Below, piece by piece: positions 51,178 to 63,075 of a DNA stretch of 64,000 bases. The notes beneath the pieces are model-generated. The model saw only the letters and a list, made by a program, of their open reading frames with translations. It made no database searches and had not been told where the DNA came from. Made by a program: the position numbers and the translations under genes. The stretch comes from Epithemia pelagica (taxonomy: Eukaryota > Bacillariophyta > Bacillariophyceae > Surirellales > Surirellaceae), in contig OX337229.1 in NCBI GenBank assembly GCA_946965045.2, forward strand, positions 5,518,001-5,582,000. Direction: 5' to 3'. How positions within the stretch are numbered: position 1 is the first letter of the stretch; each line of letters starts with the position of its first letter.

Positions 51178-53616
51178 TCAATGCTCGGATTTGACCTTTG
51201 CTTCAAGTTCCCATTCCTTCTGCAAATGCTTTGTAACTCTTTCAACAAGGAGGGCCTTCTTCCCAGCAACTGGCTCCCCCAGACTCTTCAGTTTCGATTT
51301 CAACTGTGCCACATTTGCACTGCCAACTTCTTTATTTTGAAACAAGTCCATCCAATCGACACCGCTATCGTCGTGTGGAGGCGTTTTCTTGCGTTTTCCT
51401 TGAGAAGCTGATTTCTTTCGGGTGGGAAGCTCTTCATCGGGTAGAAGACTTTGAATAGTTTCAATTTCGCTTTTCGTGATGCGCATGAGCTCATCTTCGT
51501 CAACAAGAGTTCCTTCGTAATCTCGCTTTTCATCTTCTTCGTGATTGTCCAAGCTTTCTTGATGCGCCAACTTCTCAACATATTCCCAATACTGTACGAG
51601 GTGAGCGTTCTGGAATGATTCTCCAATCTCGGAACCCTGTAGGGTCTGTTTTTCAACCAGGCTTGCAAAGGCATCAACTAGCTCGTCCTGCTTCAATGGG
51701 GAAACAGCCTCCTCTTCGATTACGTCGTTTTCTTTGGCGGACCGGACCTCATCTGCAAAAGGCAACGGAGATGCAAGAAACGCAACTTCAGGCCACTCCA
51801 TTCCAACAGAAGACGACCCATCTTCTTCATCTTTTCCTTGATCAATGGTCTCAGACAACGGCCACATGGCCACGATGCGGCTTGTGCTTGTCACCCTGGT
51901 GAGAAGCTCTCCGACAAGCACCACATTTTCCTCACACATGGCATGGAAAAGACTAGCGACGGCATGGTAGTTGTTGGAATGGTTACTTGCTTCCTCCGGA
52001 CTTGTATCATTTGATAGAATTGGGGGAGGGACACAGACGTAGGAGCTTTCAATGGACAACTGATCCGAGAGTTCCTCCTTTGGTCGAAAACCAATAACGA
52101 TGAGACTGGCAAACTCTGAATTCGTGTTCGAGCCTTTCTTTATCATCATTTTGTCTTTGGGTGTCATTGGGACTCGGTCCGCACCAAACGGGATAAAAGA
52201 ACGCAGTCGCGATGAAGGCTTTGCCTTCGTCTTAGATCCGGTTATCTGTTCAAACAAAACATCTTGTTGGGTTTTCGTCACAATTTGACGGAGTGATTGG
52301 ACGGCATGACCGGTGTCTTGACTGATGGAGAGCAGATTGGGTTTCTTGGAGGTTTGCGTCTGTCAAGCAAACGAAACGGTTAGACATTTGCCGGACTTCG
52401 CCGCATGGTAAAGATGGACTGCTTTACTTACAAGGCGATACCAATCCAACAAGTAGGAGTTCCGGCGATCAATTTTTGCTTCTTGCCAGTCAGGAAGAAG
52501 AAGCGGCAAACGACGATAGATCGGTCGTGTCGGCTTCCAGTATGTTTTGAGTTCTGGCATGATTGTCTCCGTCAAATCTTGCATTTCTTCGCTGGATTTG
52601 TCTCGCAATGGGGTTTGAAAGGCTGCCAGAGAATCAAAGAATCGACCGTAGTCAAAACACGAATCATCTTCATCGGGTCCAGGCATACCCCATACAACAA
52701 GATTGAATCTTCCTTCTTCTTTGAGATCATTGACTTGCGCTCGTAGGTCTTCGCCCCTGTGCGGTTTCGGGTCGTTTGTCCATACCCAAACTTGAATACG
52801 ATCTGTCTTGGGGGAAGAGGGAGTCGATTTTGACTTTACAAATGTAGACTGCTCCATGTGTTTGATCCCTTGATCCAATGCGAGCTGCAAAGGGCAGTAT
52901 TCAGGGCTTTCTTCGCCCTCAATAGCAACATAATCATTTTGCAAAGCATCAATGGTTTCCCTTGCATTGCTAATGTCGCGAACCGTGGCGATACCGGGCT
53001 TTGTAACTGATACGAGTTCATGAACAGTCGTTTTTCTTTGATTTGCGTAATAATCCACTTGATCGTCTTCGTCGTCCTGATTTTCATCTTCCTTTTCTTT
53101 AATCGCTTCACCACGCTCCTTCGGGGTTCGATACTTTGTATTGTAGAGCAATACTGCAAAACCATTCCTCTTCCCTGTATGGAACATGACTTGCTCTTGT
53201 ACACTGAGACAACGACAGCGAGACAAATGTTAGACATTCGTGTTTGGTGCCTGTGTTTGGAACAAGAGGTGGCAGTACGGAATGCTTACTTCAGGCGTAC
53301 AAAATCGTTCAAAAAAGACAATATCTGGGAGATGGCACTATCACCACCCTTTTTGCTTTTCCACATGCTTGAATTGCAGTCAATCAAGCACAAATAATGC
53401 TGCGCAACACCAGCATTGGAACTCATCCAGTCATTGTCGTCTCCCACATCATCATCATTGTCTCCTCCGGCTCCATTGTTCTCATCATCGTCATCATCCG
53501 ACCACTATAGAGGGAGAAAGGGAACACCGCTACCAACATGAGAAACCAACAAACCATCCAGTGCAAACCGTCGCATCCACAATACCTACCCCGTCGCCCC
53601 AACAGTCGTCATCCAT
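51178..53616 (-). CDS. KU70: Ku70, DNA end-binding subunit of non-homologous end joining
   Basis: Four exons, 53616-53590, 53504-53290, 53203-52432 and 52359-51178, with introns of 85, 86 and 72 bp; all joins keep frame and give 731 residues. Exon 1 has only nine codons (MDDDCWGDG). A vWA-type domain follows (AQHYLCLIDCNSSMW, then NGFAVLLYNTKY, VWVWTNDPKPH and FNLVVWGMPGP). The Ku beta-barrel region includes FASLIVIGFRP, ENVVLVGELL and VAFLASPLPFADEVR, matching the Ku70 order. A C-terminal SAP domain lies at about 690-725 (VAQLKSKLKSLGEPVAGKK). Ku70 pairs with Ku80 as a ring on broken DNA ends. The protein is longer than human Ku70 (609 residues) because of acidic inserts near the N-terminus and before the SAP domain. 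Ku80 is not in this window. Confidence 0.93.
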
Positions 53617-53855
53617 ATTTTCGTCTGGGATCTTTGTTTGGTTGACAACAATGAGAAGACTTTATTGGACGCAAGACGCTACACTCCTGAAAAACTGAAA
53701 ACTTGCTGCCGATCCATAGAGCTACCCATAACCTGGATACTACCTCTGGCCTCACTGGCTAAGGAGTCAAAAGTCATAACCAACGAAAAAGAAGCGTCTA
53801 CCTAGTAGTTTACATTGGTATCAAATATCAAATCCTCTCTTGAAAGTCTCCATGG

Positions 53856-54359
53856 TCAGGATTTCGAAAGCAGTGGGCGCCGTAGAAAAATAGTAAAGCT
53901 CACCAGCGAATTGGGATGTCCTAGGGCTCTCGGTTTCCCGGGTGTCTCCACATCGACAACCCTGATTGGAATTCCTGCCACTGATACAACCCACAAATTA
54001 GGTCGAATGTTGAAGGTGGCCATTTTGGAATGAATTTCCACTTTCGTTGCGCCGAGAGCGTATCGAATATTTTCGGGATAGCGTTTCACCAGGCCCACCA
54101 CATCCTTTACCGATGAAAAGCGAATACGGCCGTGAACTGTTGCATAGCCAAAAAGATGACTCAGTGGGGGAGCCATCAGATATTCTTCGGCCAGTCCAAA
54201 CTGCTTCTCTACACTCCGGATCCCCGAGTGTTCCTTGTCAGTGGGAATGGATGCGCCCGTTTCGGAAATCGTCCTTTGGAGTCTTGGGATTCCATCAAAG
54301 TTCAGGTCCGTAATGCCGTCAGGAGTCGGGATGTTCTGGGTTTGTCTTCTGTTTCCCAT
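53856..54359 (-). CDS. Unknown 167-residue protein
   Basis: An intronless frame from the ATG at 54359. The first 50 residues are polar. The rest alternates hydrophobic and charged residues as in a compact alpha/beta fold (PPLSHLFGYATVHGRIRFSS, KRYPENIRYALGATKVEI, LWVVSVAGIPIRVVDVETPG). No membrane span, signal peptide or known motif is visible. It lies just upstream of Ku70 on the same strand with 239 bp between. I cannot assign a function. Confidence 0.6.
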   Translation of the reverse strand: MGNRRQTQNIPTPDGITDLNFDGIPRLQRTISETGASIPTDKEHSGIRSVEKQFGLAEEYLMAPPLSHLFGYATVHGRIRFSSVKDVVGLVKRYPENIRYALGATKVEIHSKMATFNIRPNLWVVSVAGIPIRVVDVETPGKPRALGHPNSLVSFTIFLRRPLLSKS

Positions 54360-54627
54360 GGTTCATGGATGGGTTTTGTGATAGCTAGGAGTACTTTGCT
54401 ATCCTTGAATCAGTTACTGCACGGAAAAGGTGATTGTTCCAATGGTTTATCCTCTCAGCGAGAATCATGCAAGCTACAAAGGGCTCTCTACAGAGACTTC
54501 TTGCACCAAAGTCTCCCGCAAGCGTAACGCCAAGCCATAGAGTCGGTAGATCAGGGCCGAGCATTCAGGTCAAGGGACAATGCGACAATCCTTCAGAGAA
54601 CCAATTGAACGTCGAATATCACCAAGA

Positions 54628-55593
54628 TCAATCATCTTGTTGTGGATTCGACAATGCTTCATAAAACAGTTTCCATGAATCTTTCTCTTTGTTGCGAACA
54701 GCACCTAACACTCGCTTCTTTTTCGCTAGAAGTTTGACTGGCTCATGGAACACGCTATGAGTGTCCTTTTGGCAGATTGGACAGAGCGCTTCTGTTGCTC
54801 CTCGGGAAACTCCCTGAAGAAAATGATCCATGATACATTCATGGCAAAAGTAATGACCACAATTCGTCACAATTGGAGCCTTGAAATATTCCCGGCATAC
54901 ATGACAAGCAAAAGGAAGACCATCTGTATCAAACGTTGAACCAGACTCCTTCTCTTTCTTCCTTCCTCCGTCCAAAAATTGAGTTATCTCCTTTTCTTGT
55001 TTTTCTTTCTTCCTTCTTTGTTCTTCTTCCCACTGCGCTTCAAGCTGCCATCCTGTCAGAGTGTCGCCTCGATCGTGCAGGTAAATACAAGTGTCTCCAA
55101 AGCCACAAAACCCAGTATCTTTGTAGTCCTTGCATATGTCAGGCTGGTAATCAAAACGCGCAGTCACTCGAATATTTTGAGAGGCTTTGATTGGACCCGC
55201 CAGGAATTTGTTGCGCTTGGTATCTCGATAGATGCCATCTTCACCACGACCGGTGGCAGGGCGATTCTTTGAAGCTTCAATCTCTTCTTTTGAAGGTAAA
55301 TGCCCAGCTGCACGGGTTGCGAGATCCGAGGTCGAAATTGATGAATTTTTTGTTTCATATGTGTGCATTGTCAACGAAGTGGTCTCGGCACTCTCTGCAG
55401 AGCTTCGGATGCTGCTGCTGGCTGTCTTGGATGTCGTATTCAGTCGTTTGCGGGCTTCTGAAATCAAATCAGATGTCGTGGCGTCGCCCTCTTCATCGCT
55501 GTTTTTCATAGCACCATCATGTACCTCGACTTCGTCATCCGTGCGCTTTCGAAGGCCATCCTTGTTGCGCTTTCGCTTTGGTTTACGGAACAT
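54628..55593 (-). CDS. CWC24: RNF113/Cwc24-type splicing factor (CCCH plus RING)
   Basis: A 321-residue intronless frame; the ATG at 55593 (MFRKPKRKRN) is the first in frame, upstream open sequence lacking one. The basic N-terminus and polar middle match the family. A CCCH finger sits at residues 154-173 (ICKDYKDTGFCGFGDTCIYLH) and a RING finger at 230-274 (CHVC, CGHYFCHEC, CPIC). Residues FDYQPDICKDYK before the CCCH are a hallmark of RNF113/Cwc24. In yeast and humans this protein binds near the 5' splice site in the activated spliceosome, and the RING may act as a ubiquitin ligase. Length and domain order are as expected. Confidence 0.92.
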   Translation of the reverse strand: MFRKPKRKRNKDGLRKRTDDEVEVHDGAMKNSDEEGDATTSDLISEARKRLNTTSKTASSSIRSSAESAETTSLTMHTYETKNSSISTSDLATRAAGHLPSKEEIEASKNRPATGRGEDGIYRDTKRNKFLAGPIKASQNIRVTARFDYQPDICKDYKDTGFCGFGDTCIYLHDRGDTLTGWQLEAQWEEEQRRKKEKQEKEITQFLDGGRKKEKESGSTFDTDGLPFACHVCREYFKAPIVTNCGHYFCHECIMDHFLQGVSRGATEALCPICQKDTHSVFHEPVKLLAKKKRVLGAVRNKEKDSWKLFYEALSNPQQDD

Positions 55594-56099
55594 GATCGTG
55601 TTTTTTGTTTTGCCTTTGGCAAATTTGTGCGTGGCGTTGAAACGGGGTGAATTCGCAGAGTTCCGGGACTCATTCAGTCCGGCCTCGCACACACGTCTGG
55701 TGCTGGTTCACGATGGCGCTACTACGGGTAGTAGTCGATAGTCTACCCCATGCCCATTGTCCCTACGGCTCTCTACCTCTAGTGCAATCGATTGAAACCA
55801 GGTTTCTGGCGTTTGGAAACTGAGATGGAATCGAAAACGAAGACTTAAATTAGAGTTTTCTTTCCAACGATCACATAAAGAATTCAACCGAGCAATCCTC
55901 ACCATTATGGAGCTTGTCACATCCAACAAGACACCCAAACAGTTCATATATCCCTTGAGATCATTTTGCTTAGCGCATCCAACTAGGCCCGTTTGCAAGC
56001 CTACAAAAAAGGTGGTAATACCACCGCAATCATGGCAATCATGAATTAAAAGTTTTGCCGTATAGACACAGCAGCATCAGGAAGTTGTTGTTTCCATTC
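55594..56099. other. Intergenic stretch upstream of the Cwc24 gene
   Basis: 506 bp between two minus-strand genes. A minus frame open over 55708-55998 has no ATG near its start and no motif. The stretch should hold the Cwc24 promoter and the 3' UTR of the SDR gene. Confidence 0.5.
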
Positions 56100-57422
56100 T
56101 CATGATGAAGGTGGTGGCGCCCCTTGTGCCATGACCCAGAACGGAAGTTTCCAGTCGGGAATCAAGTCCACGGGAATTTGCTTTCTCAGCGTGTCATCAA
56201 AGCCATAGGTTGGTAACAAAAACTTGAGCGAGCGAATACTGGGTGGTACTGTTCCATCGATATCCGTAAAGCCATATTCTTGGGCCAGCTCGGCCACCAC
56301 TTGGTAGGTTCCAGACTTGGCCATATTGTCCGAGTCCAAGGCAACTGCCACGACAGCACGACCGGTAAATCGGGTGGTTTCGGCATTGTCCAATGGCAAC
56401 TGAACATACTTCTCCCACTCTCCGCTTTGGACCAGGTCCTGTGTACGTTCGGTATCAACCAGACCCGGCCAAAACGATACCACCGAAATATTCTCTGGCG
56501 TCAACTCCACTGCCATATCCTTAGCCAATCGGTCCACGGCCGCTTTTTGAACCCCATAAATGACATTGAATGTGTACGTGATGCCTCCAAACGAGCTGAT
56601 CATTCCGATAAAGGGTCGGGGGAGATGCTGACGCGGATCGTCTCTCGCTTTTTGGAGTAGTGGCATGGCGTAGCAGGTGGCGACAAAGTGATTTCGGAGT
56701 CCCACCGTGTGCAAGGTATCCCAGGAGGAGGTCCCTTGTTCCCAAAACTTTTTGTACAGCTGGTCGACACCTCCTGAGGGTAGTCGAAAGGCATTGTTGA
56801 CCAAAATATCGAGTCGACCCTGTTCTCGATCAATCCTCTCCATAAGTCTAGCCACATCTTCATCTACTGCATGATCACAGATGACGGCAATGCCTGTTCC
56901 TCCCATTTCGTTGATTGTCTCGGCTGTTTCTTCGACCGATCCAGGACCTTCACCATCTCTATTATTGGTACGAGAAGACGTTCCAGTGACATAGACCGTT
57001 GCTCCCTGAGCGCCCAATTCCAAAGCAATACCCTTTCCGATACCTCGACTAGCCCCAGTTACAAGACAAACACAATCCGATAACCTTGGCAAAGTGGATG
57101 AACTATCATCGGCTGTACTCCTCAGAAGGAACTGCCGAGCCGGACCAAAGCTGGGCAAGGACACTGTTGAACTTTGAAATGCCCCTGAAACCTTGAAGAG
57201 CATCCAGCCACAAGCTATCAGACCGAGGATACAGCACGATGCCATTTTGAAGGTGATATAGATCGCCAATTGCACTAGTAGCAAGCTCTTTGCCGTCGGC
57301 CAAAGTCTAAACAGTGACGACGATGGCGACGATGGCGACGATGACGGTGGCACCTCTGGATTTTCCCAGTATCCAACCAGCTCCGTTGCCAATCGGTCGC
57401 GGATCTTTTTTCCAAAGTTCAT
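56100..57422 (-). CDS. Short-chain dehydrogenase/reductase, DHRS1-like
   Basis: A 440-residue frame from the ATG at 57422; an inner ATG at 57245 would give 381 residues. The inner start (MASCCILGLIACGWMLFKV, then SGAFQSS) looks like a signal peptide with a Gly-Ala-Phe site, so plastid or ER targeting is possible. The SDR fold is clear: cofactor motif TGASRGIGKG, then ILVNNAFRLPSGG, the active Ser in GMISSFGGITY, and YGVQKAAVDRLAKDM with catalytic Tyr and Lys. The wide DHRS1-style C-terminal region (SFWPGLVDTERT) follows. It reduces or oxidises a carbonyl/alcohol group with NAD(P)H; the substrate is unknown. Its start is only 54 bp from the divergent RuvB-like 2 start. Confidence 0.88.
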   Translation of the reverse strand: MNFGKKIRDRLATELVGYWENPEVPPSSSPSSPSSSLFRLWPTAKSLLLVQLAIYITFKMASCCILGLIACGWMLFKVSGAFQSSTVSLPSFGPARQFLLRSTADDSSSTLPRLSDCVCLVTGASRGIGKGIALELGAQGATVYVTGTSSRTNNRDGEGPGSVEETAETINEMGGTGIAVICDHAVDEDVARLMERIDREQGRLDILVNNAFRLPSGGVDQLYKKFWEQGTSSWDTLHTVGLRNHFVATCYAMPLLQKARDDPRQHLPRPFIGMISSFGGITYTFNVIYGVQKAAVDRLAKDMAVELTPENISVVSFWPGLVDTERTQDLVQSGEWEKYVQLPLDNAETTRFTGRAVVAVALDSDNMAKSGTYQVVAELAQEYGFTDIDGTVPPSIRSLKFLLPTYGFDDTLRKQIPVDLIPDWKLPFWVMAQGAPPPSS

Positions 57423-59000
<1,578 letters not shown>

Positions 59001-59395
59001 GTTTCTGGAATATAATTCTGCAGTTTTAAAGAACGACCTTCTCCTACTTCTATATTGCGATTGGGAACCATTTGATTGGCTTGCAAGGCATTGATGAGGA
59101 CACTATATATGGGGGAGCTATGTCGATTCTTCGGTCTCGTCTTGGGTAGCAGTAGATGAGTTGCCAGCCATTTAGAGCGACTGACTGGTCGCTTCGAAAA
59201 TCACGAAGAAATCTGGATGGCGAATCGGAACCTGATCCAGAATTCGCCGCTCTTTTCGGGCCATATGTCTCAACTTTTTGAGCACACGACATCAACAGAT
59301 CGTGTCTTCTCATCTCTATCGAAATAAGAGCTGTCAACGCAACAATAATTGTTCTTTCCCCTGAGAATCATTGTAGTCATTGCAGTAACCAACAA
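59001..59395. other. Intergenic spacer
   Basis: 395 bp between two plus-strand genes. A minus frame (59050-59337) is open but has no motif. It should hold the promoter of the E1-beta gene. Confidence 0.5.
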
Positions 59396-60694
59396 ATGAG
59401 TTTGATACTTCACCGTTCCATGCAACTCGGACCACGGGCATTGGCAACGGGTGTTCTGGGTCATCGAACGACGGTATCTCTGGCGTCGACTTTGGCGACC
59501 AAGAATGACAGGCAGGTTCGTCGATTTTCGAGCGAGACAACTGAAACAACCTCCATGAACTTGTTCACAGCAATCAATGATGCCATGAGCATTGCCATGA
59601 AAACAGATCCCTCTGCCATTTTGTTTGGTGAGGACGTGGCTTTTGGTGGAGTCTTTCGTTGTTCACAGAACTTGCGAGAACAGTATGGGGACGATCGTGT
59701 TTTCAACACACCCTTGTCCGAAAATGGGATTACAGGCTTTGCCATTGGATACGCAGCGGCTGGAGGGACTGCGATAGGAGAAATACAGTTTGCCGGTACG
59801 TAACCTAATCAGAATCCTCGATGTGACTGAGACAAGAGTCGTCAGCGCTCACCTTCTACAATCATGCTTTTAGACTATGTATGTGGTTCATCCCAATGAT
59901 TTATTTTCACGATTGCATTGGAGCAAATGCACTCACATTGTTTTGCTGATTCTTGTGGGTTACAGATCTTTCCAGCATTTGATCAGATTGTGAATGAAAT
60001 GGCCAAATTTCGGTATCGAAGTGGAAACCAATGGAATGCAGGCGGTGTCACCCTACGCAGCCCTTGTGGGGCAGTGGGCCATGGCGGACACTATCACAGT
60101 CAATCTCCCGAGGCCTATCTTGCCCATACACCCGGGTTGGTCGTGGTCATGCCGCGTGGACCAGTGACCGGAAAAGGTCTCTTGCTCTCCGCCATTCGAT
60201 CCAAGGATCCAGTTGTGTTCTTGGAACCCAAGGCTCTGTACCGAGCTGCTGTCGAAGACGTTCCCGTGGGAGACTACGAGATCCCTCTCGGTAAGGCAGA
60301 AATTCTACGAAAAGGAAGCGACGTTTCCATTGTGGGGTGGGGAGCACAGCTCCGTGTTCTGGAAAAGGCGTGTGATATGGCTAAGGAGAAGTACGGCATT
60401 GATTGTGAGTTGATTGACCTACAAACCATCCTTCCCTGGGATTTTGAAACGGTGGAGGCATCGGTGAAAAAGACTGGAAAACTTGTGGTCAGTCACGAGG
60501 CTCCCATCACCTGTGGATTTGGTGCCGAAGTTGTGGCCACGATGCAGCAGCGATGCTTTTGGCATTTGGAGGCTCCCATCCAAAGAGTTTGTGGATATGA
60601 CACTCCCTTTCCCCTAGTCTATGAAAAGTACTATGCGCCCAACGAACTCAAGAATCTGGATGCCATTCTGTCCGTTGTCGATTCGTCCAAATAG
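59396..60694 (+). CDS. BCKDHB: Branched-chain 2-oxoacid dehydrogenase E1 beta subunit, mitochondrial
   Basis: Three exons, 59396-59795, 59874-59878 and 59966-60694, with introns of 78 and 87 bp, giving 377 residues. The middle exon is a 5-nt microexon (ACTAT). It is needed to rebuild the conserved sequence [13 protein letters not shown]; without it Asp-Tyr is lost and the frame breaks. The first ~50 residues ([19 protein letters not shown], basic and Ser-rich) are a mitochondrial presequence. Family blocks are [63 protein letters not shown] and [10 protein letters not shown]. With E1-alpha it decarboxylates branched-chain 2-oxoacids using thiamine diphosphate. The GGVFRC motif separates it from pyruvate dehydrogenase E1-beta. 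Confidence 0.94.
59874..59878 (+). other. 5-nt microexon of the E1-beta gene
   Basis: ACTAT sits between TTTTAG and GTATGT. Joined to the flanking exons it completes Asp, adds Tyr, and keeps phase (exon lengths 400, 5 and 729). Confidence 0.88.
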
Positions 60695-60880
60695 AAAATT
60701 CTGCCATTTTTGTCCGCAAAAATGGTGCATAATCCCTAAAGCGGTATAGAAAAATAAGTTGTTAGATTGATTTCCTGAAGATTCTTCGATTAAACGACAA
60801 GGAGTCATCCATGTTTTTCGCATCCACTCCCTCGTCCCATTCTCATTGAAAAAGAATGCGGAATACGATGTACAGCGGCC

Positions 60881-62299
60881 ATGACAAACGATAAAATGAC
60901 AGACGGCAGCGTTGAACCTGAGCCCCCTCCTCCACCTCCACCAGAGAGCAGCTCGTCCAATACCAAGATTCCGAGCGGTATTCTACGACGCTCCTCGTAC
61001 TCCAACCTCCAATCACTTCCCCAGGGAAACTCAAACTCGGGGGGCAACTCCTCGATTCCCCCCATACCGGTCAGTCCCAAACGAAACTGGGAGCGTCGCA
61101 GCTCCTCGTCAACAATCCTCAGTCACTCGACCTTGGGAAAATTCAGTACCGAAAGATTCTACACATTGAGTGAAATGCAGACACATGCTCCAAATGTCAT
61201 CTTTTTGGACAATCTTGTGGAGGGAAGTGCTCGCAAAGAAAACTTTTCCCAATACAGCATTCTGTATTTGCTTTGGAGACCAGAGATGACGGAGGATGCT
61301 CAAGATTTTGTGGACAAAGTGCTTCGTGGATGCATCGAAACAATTGAAAAGCATACCTTAATATCTCCATCCATCGATGATTTGGCTTCATCAAGTTTCA
61401 GTGACGATAAAGTGAAGATCAGAGAATCAAAGCCTGAAGAATTGAAGGAAAACAAACCTGCAAGTACCACACCATTACCCGTATCACCTCTAGAGACTGG
61501 AACAACCGAAAGCACTAACGAGACCTCCCAGATATCGGGCAACGATGAGGTTGTTGACGCGAATGTAGTGATGAGTGGTGGTGAAAACGATGGAAGCGAG
61601 GGGAGTACAAGTCTCTACATTGTGGTGGAAAGGGTCTCACGTCCATCTGGAGACAGTGATACCTCGCATGAAAGCTTACACCATGCACAGGAATCTATCG
61701 CGGAGCAAGTAGTGCGGCTGGCTGCTGTACAACTGCGAGATCTGTGCGAGGGCATAACCGTGTTCTGCGCCAATCACGAACGTGCAGCTCCTGGGCTAGA
61801 GGCTTGTATGAACGCCGTGTCTGTCGGTGCAGCAGATCGCCGAAGGCACCCAGGAGGACATGGTCGCTCTACGAAAGCTCTCCACAACAGCTCCTACATG
61901 GGTTTCGTGGCACTTTCTTCGGAAGATCTTCTGGGTTTGCAATCTCAGCAAGATACCGATGCCGCTCAAGGCGTTCTTCAGTCATGCTGGTGTGCGGAAT
62001 GGAACGGCCGAGGTAACCTCAACAGCTTTGCCAAACGTGCTCATGCTCAATGGAGGTCGGACCGAGGTTTGCCACCCCTTGCTCTCGTTGGCCAAAGGAA
62101 AGCACCCGTACCGCGTCGACGAGGGAGAAGACAATTGTTCGATGAACAAGCCCTAGACCATGCTATGAGAGGTTTCCTCTACGATTTTGGAGTAGTGGCA
62201 TTGGCAGTCGCCTATTTCATATTTCATTATGGTAAGGAAATCTATGACCTTCTTGCGGAATGGTTTGATTGGTGCGACGAGCTTTTCCATGGTCACTGA
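60881..62299 (+). CDS. Unknown tail-anchored membrane protein
   Basis: A 472-residue intronless frame from the ATG at 60881. A poly-Pro run follows the start, then a Ser/Asn-rich region. Residues about 85-160 look folded (RFYTLSEMQTHAPNVIFLDN, YSILYLLWRPEMTEDAQDFV). A polar middle and a helical stretch (EQVVRLAAVQLRDLCEGI) follow. One membrane span near the end (about 439-456, GVVALAVAYFIFHYG) suggests a tail anchor with a short C-terminal peptide. In the region 61827-62156 the +1 frame is also open for 109 codons and looks protein-like, so a frameshift, alternative splice or overlapping frame should be kept in mind. I do not recognise the family. Confidence 0.65.
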   Translation: MTNDKMTDGSVEPEPPPPPPPESSSSNTKIPSGILRRSSYSNLQSLPQGNSNSGGNSSIPPIPVSPKRNWERRSSSSTILSHSTLGKFSTERFYTLSEMQTHAPNVIFLDNLVEGSARKENFSQYSILYLLWRPEMTEDAQDFVDKVLRGCIETIEKHTLISPSIDDLASSSFSDDKVKIRESKPEELKENKPASTTPLPVSPLETGTTESTNETSQISGNDEVVDANVVMSGGENDGSEGSTSLYIVVERVSRPSGDSDTSHESLHHAQESIAEQVVRLAAVQLRDLCEGITVFCANHERAAPGLEACMNAVSVGAADRRRHPGGHGRSTKALHNSSYMGFVALSSEDLLGLQSQQDTDAAQGVLQSCWCAEWNGRGNLNSFAKRAHAQWRSDRGLPPLALVGQRKAPVPRRRGRRQLFDEQALDHAMRGFLYDFGVVALAVAYFIFHYGKEIYDLLAEWFDWCDELFHGH

Positions 62300-62733
62300 A
62301 GATATTTCGAACCATAGAATTTATGATTTATTTGTAGAGTAATGAACTTAGAACATCCTTTCCATGACTTTCTATTTCGACGCTATGCTATGTTTCGACG
62401 TTGAGATGAGGAGGAGTCACAGACGGCGGGACTGCCGCCAACCACGACTTCTCCGTACTATTTAATCCATAGTGTATCCTTTCCGAGTGGTTGTGCATGG
62501 CGGCAACAGTTGCCCACCAAACACCAAACGCAATTACATCCGATTCAATCATCAACGGGTGAACAGCAAGGAGACTTGGCGAGTTGCCTTTCTATCGGAT
62601 CAACTCTGATTATTCTTTTTTGCAATCTCGCAAGTCGCTTTTGAAAGAATAGGCAGGCAGGAGGGGCATCACTTTTGAGTTTGGAATCTCGGCTGTTGCA
62701 TCTTTCGTCGCTACGACAAGTAAACTCTATACC
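62300..62733. other. Intergenic spacer
   Basis: 434 bp with no supported gene. It should hold the promoter of the small plastid-type protein. Confidence 0.5.
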
Positions 62734-63075
62734 ATGAAGGGACATTCGCTGCTATTATTGATCATTTTGGGAAGTCTATCGAAGGTTCATGCATTCACAA
62801 CGAAGAAGAATGAAGCCACAAGACCAGCATTCGCTGCCAACGGAAATAATAATAACAACAACAATAACAAGCTGGAGCCATCACCAGCACCTCAACAGAG
62901 CACCGGGAACACAGCCGCGTTTGCGTTTTCACCTGCCAATGTTCCAGCGTCTTACAGCACAGCTCAACCATCCGTGGACGAGGTTGAAGACGAAGTTGTG
63001 ATTGGCTATGCAGTGGCAATTGTGTCTTGTGCAGTATCCTTGGCGCTGGGATTTGGACTTGGATACGGTACATAA
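62734..63075 (+). CDS. Small plastid-type membrane protein, unknown
   Basis: A 113-residue intronless frame from the ATG at 62734. MKGHSLLLLIILGSLSKVHA is a signal peptide and is followed by FTTKKNEATRP, a His-Ala-Phe cleavage context plus basic residues of the diatom plastid type. A run of eight Asn (encoded by AAT/AAC repeats) and a Pro/Ser/Gln linker come next. The mature end has an acidic patch (VDEVEDEVV) and one membrane helix (IGYAVAIVSCAVSLALGFGL) ending GYGT. Its size and shape are like small photosynthetic-complex subunits, but I cannot match it to one. It is followed by psbO on the same strand. Confidence 0.65.
   Translation: MKGHSLLLLIILGSLSKVHAFTTKKNEATRPAFAANGNNNNNNNNKLEPSPAPQQSTGNTAAFAFSPANVPASYSTAQPSVDEVEDEVVIGYAVAIVSCAVSLALGFGLGYGT

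Noticed and set aside
55708-55998. 96-codon minus frame between the Cwc24 and SDR genes
   Set aside because: No ATG near its start, no known motif; likely UTR or promoter sequence.
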